Shown: positions 1-5,825, counted from the first letter of the stretch. The stretch: DNA of 9,944 nucleotides from JAJFUI01 sp039679885 (GCA_039679885.1 JBDKUC010000381.1:1-9944), one strand, 5' to 3'. The notes: generated by a model from the sequence alone, not told the origin. Made by a program: numbers and translations.

Positions 1-7
1 GCAGGAC

Positions 8-122
8 GCCCGTCAACGGGCGTGACAGGCGAGCCTGATTGCAGGAAGGCGGTCACGCCAGCAAACCCGTGCTAAAGCACGGGCCTAAAACCGCCTGCGG
101 CGGAAATGCCCGTGAACGGGCA
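8..122. repeat. Cluster of four small perfect hairpins (REP-like)
   Basis: Four perfect palindromes lie within 115 bases. They are GCCCGT/ACGGGC with a 2-base loop (8-21), CCCGTGC/GCACGGG with loop TAAA (66-83), CCGCC/GGCGG with loop TGC (91-103) and TGCCCGT/ACGGGCA with a 2-base loop (107-122). The first and last share the same core arm. No open frame here resembles a gene. I read this as part of a dispersed palindromic repeat beyond the 3' end of the kinase gene. Family membership is inferred because only one locus is visible. Confidence 0.6.
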
Positions 123-154
123 TGTGAGTATGCATGTCGTTCTCGAATGCTCAC

Positions 155-171
155 AAAAGTGCAACTTGCAC
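155..171 (-). terminator. Possible weak terminator of the kinase gene
   Basis: On the minus strand, about 30 bases after the kinase stop codon, a short stem GTGCA/TGCAC is followed directly by TTTT. The stem is only 5-6 bp and the T run is short, so this is a weak candidate. A second imperfect stem at 124-131/147-154 (one G-T pair) follows immediately and could add to the structure. Confidence 0.3.
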
Positions 172-202
172 GCGCATGGCGCCCACAAGTCACGATTTGT
201 TA

Positions 203-1537
203 CTAGCGAAGCAGTCGCACGAGCCACGACACGGCGAGCGCCGCCCCGGCGAGCGCCAGCGGAGTGAGCAAAAACAGGGCCATCGGCCACCGGACGCTTG
301 CCGGCTCGGACGCGTCGGGCGGCTCCGCTGAGGGGTGATCGCCCGCCGATGATTCGTTGCTAGTTAGTGGCGGCGCGGTCAACGGTCGGACGGCCTGGGC
401 GATCACCGGCGGCGCTGCCGGTCGCAGGAATGGCGACATCCTTGCGATCACCTCCGCGGCCGAGCCAATCCGATTGGCCGGCTCTTTGGCCATCATGTCG
501 GCCATCGCCTCGACGAAATCCGGATCGAGCGAGGGGTTCAGCCGCCGCGGATCCAACGGGCGGTACTCGCAGTGCGCCCGGGCCTTGTCCGCCGTGCTAC
601 CGCCGGGAAATGGCACCTTTCCGGTCACCGCGTAATAGAGAGTGCAGCCGAGGGAATAGACGTCCCACAAGGGGGTCGGCGTTCGAGGATCGCGAACCTG
701 GTCGGGCGAGAGGTAGTCGGCCGTGCCGACGATCTTGCCGTATCGGGGATCCTCTTCCGCCGCGTTGCCGAGCCGTCCAAAGAGCCCCAGATCGGAAAGC
801 TTGGCTTCTCCACTGGGCGAGACGAGCACATTCGCCGGCTTCACGTCCCGGTGAATGATCCCTTGGGCGTGGGCGTAGGCCAGCCCTTCGGCCACCTGGG
901 AGACGATCGAGGCGGCAACGTGCGTCTCGAGCGGACCTCGCTCTCGAATCAGTCGGCGAAGGTCCATTCCGGGCACGAACTCGGTCACCAGGTAATAGAC
1001 GTTGCCGTCCAGCCCAGCGTCGAGTGCCGCAACCAGGCGGGGATGGTCGAGCCGGGCCAGCGCGCGGATTTCGCGAGTGAAGTTTTCGACGGCCTCGGGC
1101 GTTGACTTGTCACGGGGCAGCACCTTCACGGCCACGATCCGCCCCATCTTGCCATGCTGGGCCTTGAAGACCTGGCCCATGGCCCCGCAGCCGATCGAGT
1201 CGAGCATCAGGTACGGGCCCAGCGTGAACTTTGTGCGGCCGTCGAGCAGTTGTCTCGCCTGCCAAGCGTTGAGCTGCCCCAACTCGATCAGCCGATCGGC
1301 AAGCTGCCGGTCGCTCGGGGCGGCAGCGGTGTCCGGCTCGTCCGACTGGGACCAGCGCACGCCCGCTCGCGCTGCGTCAATCTGCTCCTGCGTCAGCAGG
1401 CCGCTCAGGACGGCGCACCGCTCAAACGTCGATCGTTCCGGGTGGTTCAACAGCAGTGGGCTCCCCGACCGCAACGGGCCGCTTTTTTGAGCATACCAGC
1501 ACCGGCGTCCACGATCCAGTAGCCGCCAGGACGACAC
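203..1537 (-). CDS. Membrane-anchored Ser/Thr protein kinase
   Basis: Hanks-type Ser/Thr kinase of 444 residues from the GTG at 1537. Residues about 36-103 match the helical region that often precedes kinase domains in planctomycetes (SGLLTQEQI, then LNAWQARQLLDGR). The catalytic domain, about 105-370, has the glycine loop G116-x-G118-xx-G121, VAVK Lys138, Glu156, HRDVKPAN (Asp231, Asn236), DLG at 249-251 in place of DFG, and GTADYLSPDQ at 271-280. A proline-rich linker follows, then one hydrophobic helix (about 418-441) ending in RLLR, so the kinase is probably anchored with its catalytic part in the cytoplasm. The GTG start lies inside a palindromic repeat (1523-1645), so the first residues may not be real. 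A TTG at 1450, with GGGGAG ten bases upstream, would give about 415 residues and begin just before the helical region. No extracellular sensor is visible. Its substrate is unknown. Confidence 0.93.
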   Translation of the reverse strand: MSSWRLLDRGRRCWYAQKSGPLRSGSPLLLNHPERSTFERCAVLSGLLTQEQIDAARAGVRWSQSDEPDTAAAPSDRQLADRLIELGQLNAWQARQLLDGRTKFTLGPYLMLDSIGCGAMGQVFKAQHGKMGRIVAVKVLPRDKSTPEAVENFTREIRALARLDHPRLVAALDAGLDGNVYYLVTEFVPGMDLRRLIRERGPLETHVAASIVSQVAEGLAYAHAQGIIHRDVKPANVLVSPSGEAKLSDLGLFGRLGNAAEEDPRYGKIVGTADYLSPDQVRDPRTPTPLWDVYSLGCTLYYAVTGKVPFPGGSTADKARAHCEYRPLDPRRLNPSLDPDFVEAMADMMAKEPANRIGSAAEVIARMSPFLRPAAPPVIAQAVRPLTAPPLTSNESSAGDHPSAEPPDASEPASVRWPMALFLLTPLALAGAALAVSWLVRLLR

Positions 1538-1645
1538 AGGACGAGACAGGACGACTGCAAAGTAGTTCGTAGTTCCGGCTTTAGCCGGTCATTTTCCGCC
1601 TAAAGGCGGGACTACGAACGCCTGCAACGGACTTTGCAGTCCGCC
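1523..1645. repeat. Compound palindromic element, copy 1 (BIME-like)
   Basis: Two hairpins face each other: CCGGCT/AGCCGG (1575-1588) preceded by GTAG (1569-1572), and CCGCC/GGCGG with loop TAAA (1596-1609) followed by CTAC (1612-1615). An outer shell of ACTGCAAAGT-type and CGGACTTTGCAGTCC-type sequence surrounds them. The same 103-base unit recurs in inverted orientation at 5723-5825 with few mismatches. This copy is 20 bases longer because AGGACGANAC is present as extra 10-base tandem units (about 1528-1557). A fragment of the shell repeats again at about 1644-1670. The element contributes the GTG start of the kinase frame. Confidence 0.85.
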
Positions 1646-1677
1646 GCCAGGACGAGACAGGCTGCAAAGTCGTTATT

Positions 1678-1758
1678 GTACTCTTCACGCTCCGCGTGAA
1701 GCCGGGTCACGCGCAGGCCGCATCGCGCCCGTTTCCTCACGCGGAGCGTGAGGAGTAC
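1678..1758. repeat. Inverted pair of 24-base hairpin units (family B)
   Basis: Two copies of a hairpin with 7-bp arms and a 5-base loop lie head to head: CTTCACG/CGTGAAG at 1683-1701 and CCTCACG/CGTGAGG at 1735-1753. Each has an asymmetric GTAC-containing tail on the outer side (1678-1681 and 1755-1758). The two 24-base units match at 22 positions when one is reversed. Further copies occur at 6826-6887. The pair lies downstream of the barrel-protein gene that ends at 1802 and upstream of the kinase. It has no T run, so I do not call it an intrinsic terminator. Confidence 0.75.
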
Positions 1759-1801
1759 ATTCCGGACTATGACGGTGCGATAGCTCGGGCCATCGGGCCC
1801 G

Positions 1802-2782
1802 TCAGAACGCAAATCCCACCTTGAGGCCCAGCGTCGTCAACTGAGACGCGGGGTAGTAGAACATGCCGCCTCCGGAATGGACGGACTCCGAATGCCCCCA
1901 CGCGAATCCCTCGAAGCACGCCGAGACGATCAACGACTTGCGGCGGAATCCGGCCTCGATCTGGCCGGTGATGTCGAACGTCGGGTAGCAGGCGGGCGAG
2001 TTCAACAACGAGTCATGCTCGAAGGTGAAGGCCGTGCCTCCGAGGCGGCCGGAGACGAACGGCTCGAAGCAATCGCCAAGCGTCCATCGCTTTTCGAGCC
2101 CAATGTAGGGATAGATCGTCCACCAAGTCTCCTGGAGACCGACGAAATAGCTGCCGTCGAGCGCCGTACCATCCTTAATGTCTCGGATCCAGGCACGCGT
2201 GCCCACGCCGGCGAAGAACTCCAACGGCGGCTGGCCGACCGCCTCGATCGGCCACAGGAACTCCGCCTCGCCCCGGATGCCCAGGTTGGTGACGCTCGAA
2301 TCGGCGTCTCCCCAGGCCGGCCCGCGCTGCACGTAGGTCGCGTTTCCACCGAACAGTTCGAGGCGGAATCGCTCGCGGCCGACGCGATGTCCGTAGCCGA
2401 CGGTGTAGAGCAGTCCATCCTCGTCGTTGGTGTTGATCTTGTCGGTGTCTTGCTGGCCGAAGTGATAATAGTCGAACCGCGCATACCAGGCCGACTCGTT
2501 GGGATACTCGCAGCTCAAAAGTCGCGGGCTGTCGATCTGCGTGGCGCCGTCGGGGCCGGGCGTGTCGAACTGACCAGCCGCCGACTGGTATTCCTGCCCG
2601 TAGCGCGGTGCGACGTCCGCCGGCGTCGCCACCTCGCCGGCCGCCGGCTTCTGCTGCCGATATCCCGGCGCGAGGCCCGCATAGCCAACCACGGTGACGT
2701 CGCCGGCCGATGCCCGGCCGACGCCGATAATGGCCGCGACGGCGAGAAACATGCTGAGCACCGTCGTCTGCGTCTGGTTCAT
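1802..2782 (-). CDS. Secreted predicted beta-barrel protein, paralogue 1
   Basis: Predicted exported protein of 326 residues, not assigned to a named family. A signal peptide is clear: polar MNQTQTT, a hydrophobic core at about 8-21, and an ASA-G cleavage motif near 26-27. A Gly/Pro/Gln-rich segment to about 88 leads into a domain rich in alternating aromatic and polar residues: CEYPNESAWYARFDY (91-105), RFRLELF (138-144), GTRAWIRDIKDGT (194-206), QETWWTIYPYIGLEK (217-231). It ends in TTLGLKVGFAF with a C-terminal Phe, the usual last-strand signature of outer-membrane barrels. These blocks recur in the adjacent gene at 2934-3839, so the two are tandem paralogues. ATG 2782 is supported by the signal peptide and by a G-rich stretch (GGGTGGGG) just upstream. 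The barrel fold is inferred and the function is unknown. Confidence 0.85.
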   Translation of the reverse strand: MNQTQTTVLSMFLAVAAIIGVGRASAGDVTVVGYAGLAPGYRQQKPAAGEVATPADVAPRYGQEYQSAAGQFDTPGPDGATQIDSPRLLSCEYPNESAWYARFDYYHFGQQDTDKINTNDEDGLLYTVGYGHRVGRERFRLELFGGNATYVQRGPAWGDADSSVTNLGIRGEAEFLWPIEAVGQPPLEFFAGVGTRAWIRDIKDGTALDGSYFVGLQETWWTIYPYIGLEKRWTLGDCFEPFVSGRLGGTAFTFEHDSLLNSPACYPTFDITGQIEAGFRRKSLIVSACFEGFAWGHSESVHSGGGMFYYPASQLTTLGLKVGFAF

Positions 2783-2873
2783 CGCAACCCCACCCTGCGC
2801 ACCATGCTTAGCCGGTGTAACAGAATCGTGTGACCAAAAGGCCGTTAGACCGACACTAAACCTGCCTCTAAAC

Positions 2874-2893
2874 TGGACGGACTAGGAAGTCCA
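2874..2893. repeat. Small imperfect palindrome between the paralogues
   Basis: TGGAC and GTCCA flank a 10-base centre, and an alternative 5-bp stem (GGACT/AGTCC) lies within it. It lies in the 151-base gap between the two barrel genes. It could be a dispersed repeat or a weak processing or termination hairpin. There is no T run. Confidence 0.3.
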
Positions 2894-2933
2894 TCCTACG
2901 GGACAATTTCGCCACTTGTCGTGCGACGGCTCC

Positions 2934-3839
2934 TTAAAAGCACAATCCGAGTTTCAATCCAATGGTCATCATGCGTGAGTCGGGCTGGTAGAGGCCGCGG
3001 GCGACGGCCGATTCCTGCCAGGTCATCGACTCGAAAAAGGCGGACCCGATCAGCGGCCCGTAGCGCAACCCAAGCTCGATCTGACTCGTCATGTTAGCGC
3101 TTGGGAATAGCGGGGCCGGATCGATGTAGCCGATCGCATTGCCGTCCGAGTCCTTGGCGATCGTCACCAGCGAGGGCATCACATACGTTACGGCGGTGAC
3201 GCCCAGTCGGGCGGAAAGGAAGACCTCCTCGCCGCCATCGAGCAGCCATTTCTTCTCGAGTCCGACGTACGGGTAGATCGTCCACCACGTCTCCTGATAG
3301 CCCTCGGCATAGTCCGTGCGGTTGCCGACGATGGTGCCATCGCGGAGATCGCGGATCCAGATCCGCGTTCCGAGCCCCGCGACCAGACTGGTCGAGGCCG
3401 CCGGCCGGATGTCGAAGTCCCAGACCCACTCCGCCTCGCCGCGGGCGCCGATGTAGGCCGTCGTCGATTCGACCGGCGCGCCGCTTTGCGTGGCGCCGCT
3501 ATAATCCACGACGCCATCGAAGAGCTCGAGGCGGAAACGTTTGGAGCCCAAACGCCGCTGATAGCCGAACGTGTAGAGCGTGCCGGACTCGTCGAGGAGC
3601 CGGTCGCCTCCGTTCTGCTCGTTCCAGGAGAAGTAGTCGAAGCGGGTGTACCAGGTTGCTTCGACCGAATGCTCGCAATAGATTAGCGGCGGAGGCGGGG
3701 TCGGATCGCCCGACTCGAGAAACGGCTGTGTTGGGCCGAGAGCCGCGGGACCGACCTCCTGGCCGATCGCTGCTTGAGCGGCGAACGCGCCGAGGACTGC
3801 CAATGCAGCGCACGATATCCCAAAAGACGCCTGCCCCAT
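2934..3839 (-). CDS. Secreted predicted beta-barrel protein, paralogue 2
   Basis: Exported protein of 301 residues, paralogous to the product of 1802-2782. Start chosen at ATG 3839: a signal peptide follows at once (hydrophobic core about 8-25, AQA-type cleavage), and AAGGGGGGG lies a few bases upstream as a ribosome-binding site. The frame runs open to 4280, but that extra part has no signal peptide and crosses a palindromic repeat. Shared blocks are CEHSVEATWYTRFDY (55-69), RFRLELF (101-107), GTRIWIRDLRDGT (157-169), QETWWTIYPYVGLEK (182-196), and the C-terminal strand MMTIGLKLGLCF ending in Phe. A loop at about 222-248 is longer than in paralogue 1. Being upstream on the same strand, it is probably the older or co-transcribed partner. 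Outer-membrane location is inferred and the function is unknown. Confidence 0.85.
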   Translation of the reverse strand: MGQASFGISCAALAVLGAFAAQAAIGQEVGPAALGPTQPFLESGDPTPPPPLIYCEHSVEATWYTRFDYFSWNEQNGGDRLLDESGTLYTFGYQRRLGSKRFRLELFDGVVDYSGATQSGAPVESTTAYIGARGEAEWVWDFDIRPAASTSLVAGLGTRIWIRDLRDGTIVGNRTDYAEGYQETWWTIYPYVGLEKKWLLDGGEEVFLSARLGVTAVTYVMPSLVTIAKDSDGNAIGYIDPAPLFPSANMTSQIELGLRYGPLIGSAFFESMTWQESAVARGLYQPDSRMMTIGLKLGLCF

Positions 3840-3879
3840 TGCCCCCCCTTGCCGCGCGGCATCGATTAGCCGCCGCGCG
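3840..3879 (-). promoter_or_regulatory. G-rich ribosome-binding site with leader hairpin
   Basis: On the minus strand, a perfect 8-bp stem CGCGCGGC/GCCGCGCG with an 11-base loop (3853-3879) lies directly before the AAGGGGGGG ribosome-binding site of the barrel gene starting at 3839. The hairpin itself is plain in the sequence. A role in controlling translation or mRNA stability is inferred. Between 3880 and 4041 I see no other feature. Confidence 0.4.
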
Positions 3880-4041
3880 ACCCCATTCTTTGTTTCGGCT
3901 TTGCGGCCTAGGCAAGGAAAGCAGAAGTGGGTAACTTTTTCGGTCTTGCCGGAATTGACGGTCAGCGAAGATTTGTCGATTCGCGGCAGAGGCCTTGCAA
4001 GAAACGCGAAAGGCCATTGGACGCCAGGACTTAGGCCGTTC

Positions 4042-4088
4042 GTAGTTCCGGCTTCAGCCGGTGCTGAAATCGCCGCCACAAGGCGGAA
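4042..4088. repeat. BIME-like palindrome pair, degenerate copy
   Basis: GTAG (4042-4045) precedes hairpin CCGGCT/AGCCGG (4048-4061). A second hairpin CCGCC/GGCGG (4073-4086) follows, then ACGACG where other copies have ACTACG. This is the same architecture as 1569-1615 and 5753-5799, but it lacks the outer shell and has a longer spacer. It lies between the 3' end of the DUF434 gene and the leader of the barrel gene. Confidence 0.7.
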
Positions 4089-4101
4089 CGACGCGAAACT
4101 T

Positions 4102-4845
4102 TCAACCGGCGCTAATGCGCCCATCGCGCCCCAGCCGCACAACGTTCGCGGCCGACACGCCGCGACGGATCGTCTCGGCGGCCAGGTTGAACCAGACCTC
4201 GCAGCGGTCCAACACGGCGCTGTCGGCCGTGGCGACGACGACGCCCGACTGAGCGACCAACGTGCGGTCAGGGTCGGCAACCAACTCGACCTGCCACGGC
4301 CAGCCCCGCGCGGCCGCCAGCCGTTCGATGATCGTCTTCAGCCGCCCGCTGTTCGACACCGGCCGATCCAAGAGCCAACGCGTCTGGGCCACCGCCGCCC
4401 CGGCCAGCGTCTGACCGATCAGTTCCAGGGCGGGCAACGTCTCAGCCACGCGGCGATAGCTGCCGTGCATACTGGCCATGTCGCGCCAGGCGCCCTCGCG
4501 GCCGACGAGAATGATGCCGCCGGCCAAGGCCGCCTCGACGGTCGTCAACACGTTGTAGCCGTCAAGGAACACCGTCGCCCCAGCCAATCTCGCCACTGGC
4601 GTTTCATGCTGGCTGCGCCGGAGGACGTCGGCGTGCGAGCAGCAACATCGGCTGACGGCGATTCGCTGCCGCGCGACCAGCGAGTAGCGGTCGCCCACCA
4701 ATTTCAGCCCCGAATCGTGGGCGTATCCGCGGTCCAATAGCCAGCAGAAGTCGGCCGCCGCCGCTCGCAAGACGGGCAATGCCTCGACGCCGAAGAGCCG
4801 GCCATCCTCCGGGTGCGGACCGCGATGAGTGCGACGATCAGGCAT
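4102..4845 (-). CDS. DUF434/DUF5616-type protein of unknown function
   Basis: Protein of 247 residues. I recognise the DUF434 pattern at the N-terminus: RGPHPED (8-14), a helical stretch with WLLDRGYA (35-42), LKLVGDRYSL..RQR (47-61) and a Cys-rich CCC (67-69). The C-terminal part matches what I recall of DUF5616: DGYNVL (95-100), LDRPVSNSGRLK (159-170), ATADSAVLD (205-213), VWFNLA (217-222). The length fits the two-domain form. The DGYN and TADSAVLD motifs resemble the acidic motifs of NYN/PIN-like nucleases, but a nuclease role is inference. ATG 4845 is preferred to the upstream ATG at 4887, whose extra 14 residues are encoded by the 7-base array. No ribosome-binding site is evident before 4845 because the array ends eight bases upstream. 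The product is predicted to be cytoplasmic. Confidence 0.85.
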   Translation of the reverse strand: MPDRRTHRGPHPEDGRLFGVEALPVLRAAAADFCWLLDRGYAHDSGLKLVGDRYSLVARQRIAVSRCCCSHADVLRRSQHETPVARLAGATVFLDGYNVLTTVEAALAGGIILVGREGAWRDMASMHGSYRRVAETLPALELIGQTLAGAAVAQTRWLLDRPVSNSGRLKTIIERLAAARGWPWQVELVADPDRTLVAQSGVVVATADSAVLDRCEVWFNLAAETIRRGVSAANVVRLGRDGRISAG

Positions 4846-4853
4846 GGAAGAGC

Positions 4854-5058
4854 GATCAGCGGTCAGCAGGCGGCGATCAGCGGTCACCGATCAGCTTTGC
4901 TGAAAGCAGAAAGCAGAAAGCAGACAACTGATAACTGACAACTGATAACTGACAACTGATAACTGATAACTGATAACTGACAACTGACAACTGATGACTG
5001 ATGACTGATGACTGATGACTGATAACTGACAACTGATGACTGATGACTGATGACTGAC
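4854..5058. repeat. 7-base-period tandem array, about 29 units
   Basis: The whole gap between the DUF434 start and the PEBP stop is a tandem array with a constant 7-base register. From left to right: GRTCAGC-like units (4854-4895, including a 14-base direct repeat at 4852 and 4873), a transition unit, three AAAGCAG units (4903-4923), then nineteen units that all fit RACTGAY (4926-5058). A twentieth unit, AACTCAC, is imperfect and contains the PEBP stop codon. The plus strand has stop codons in every frame of the main block. The minus strand has none, so gene finders report a false repetitive protein there. There are no spacers between units, so it is not a CRISPR array. Comparable heptamer arrays are known from cyanobacteria (STRR sequences). 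Any relation is unproven. Confidence 0.95.
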
Positions 5059-5061
5059 AAC

Positions 5062-5652
5062 TCACTTCTTTCGCTCGTACGTTCCCATCAACTCGCCCTC
5101 GGCCAGCACGTGGCCGCGAATCTTGGCGAGCACGGCTTTCTTGTCCAAGCCGGGAGCGGCGTCGACGGTCGTATCGAGCGCGTACACCTTGAAATGGTAG
5201 TGATGAACGCCGTGGCCAGGCGGAGGCATCGGGCCGCGATAGCCGATGTTCTCGCCTGCCGGCCAGGAGTTCTTCCCCTGCACCGCGCCGGCCGGATCGC
5301 TCGGCTTGTCCTTTCGGGCAACCCCCTCTGGCAGACTCGTGACGGTAGCCGGAATCTTGTAGATGACCCAGTGAACCCAAGGCTCGGCGACCGGCGCGTC
5401 GGGGTCGTCGCAAATCAGCACGAGTTCCTTGGCGCCGGCCGGCACGTTCGCCCAAGCCAGCGGGGGGGAGACATCGGCCCCCTCACCCGTGTACTTCTTC
5501 GGAATCGGCTGCCCCTGAACGAACGCGCTACTGGTCACTTGAATCGCCATGTGCTTCACTCCTTCCCCATAGCCCGCTGGGCTGACCATCGCCGCCACGG
5601 CCAACGCGAGGCCGATGCGGGGCAAAACGGTAAGCGACGAAATCGGTTTCAT
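5062..5652 (-). CDS. YbhB/YbcL-type PEBP (Raf kinase inhibitor-like) protein, exported
   Basis: Phosphatidylethanolamine-binding-protein fold of the bacterial YbhB/YbcL type, 196 residues. The hallmark ligand-site motifs are present: DDPDAP (82-87), HWVIYKIP (94-101), GYRGPMPPPGHG (137-148) and HHYHF (150-154). An N-terminal extension with a hydrophobic segment (about 8-24) suggests export. Cytoplasmic relatives would begin near MAIQV, residue 35. ATG 5652 is chosen because GGGAAG lies ten bases upstream and a -10-like element lies at 5675-5680. The frame stays open to 5805, but the extra residues (FVVPALAGHLPPKGGTTN) are encoded by the palindromic repeat and are not credible as protein. The stop codon lies within the first imperfect unit of the 7-base array. 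The biological role of this family in bacteria is uncertain. Confidence 0.92.
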   Translation of the reverse strand: MKPISSLTVLPRIGLALAVAAMVSPAGYGEGVKHMAIQVTSSAFVQGQPIPKKYTGEGADVSPPLAWANVPAGAKELVLICDDPDAPVAEPWVHWVIYKIPATVTSLPEGVARKDKPSDPAGAVQGKNSWPAGENIGYRGPMPPPGHGVHHYHFKVYALDTTVDAAPGLDKKAVLAKIRGHVLAEGELMGTYERKK

Positions 5653-5674
5653 GGTCGGACGGCTTCCCGGCCAT

Positions 5675-5680
5675 TTTATA
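5675..5680 (-). promoter_or_regulatory. -10-like element before the PEBP gene
   Basis: TATAAA on the minus strand lies about 23 bases before the chosen ATG at 5652, in otherwise GC-rich DNA. No convincing -35 box sits 16-18 bases upstream. It would give a very short leader that holds GGGAAG as the ribosome-binding site. Confidence 0.3.
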
Positions 5681-5722
5681 CGCTCGTCTCCGGCTGAACA
5701 GCCCGGCCAAGCGGGGGCTCCA

Positions 5723-5825
5723 GGCGGACTGCAGAGTCCGTTGCAGGCGTTCGTAGTTCCGCCTTTAGGCGGCAAATGACCGGCTAAAGCCGGAACTACG
5801 AACAACTTTGCAGTCGTCCTGGCGG
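5723..5825. repeat. Compound palindromic element, copy 2 (BIME-like)
   Basis: 103-base near-identical inverted copy of 1523-1645. GTAG (5753-5756), hairpin CCGCC/GGCGG with loop TTTA (5759-5772), hairpin CCGGCT/AGCCGG (5780-5793) and CTAC (5796-5799) sit within the same outer shell, which ends in a single CGTCCTGGCGG. It lacks the two extra 10-base units of copy 1. It lies upstream of the PEBP gene and produces a false N-terminal extension of that frame. Confidence 0.88.

Noticed and set aside
1678..1758. Intrinsic terminator of barrel paralogue 1
   Set aside because: Stems are good but no T run follows on either strand, and the same unit recurs elsewhere as a repeat.
1877..2833. Plus-strand open frame of 318 codons
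   Set aside because: Shadow of the signal-peptide-bearing barrel gene on the other strand, with low-complexity Arg-rich content.
3840..4280. 147-residue N-terminal extension of barrel paralogue 2
   Set aside because: No ribosome-binding site, no signal peptide at its start, it crosses a palindromic repeat, and it overlaps the DUF434 gene. ATG 3839 has both a ribosome site and a signal peptide.
4926..5058. CRISPR array
   Set aside because: Units are 7 bases long, directly adjacent, with no unique spacers, and no cas gene is present.
4877..5455. Minus-strand open frame of 192 codons ending in repeats such as SVISHQLSVISHQ
   Set aside because: The first half is a shadow frame of the PEBP gene and the rest is the stop-free reading of the 7-base array.
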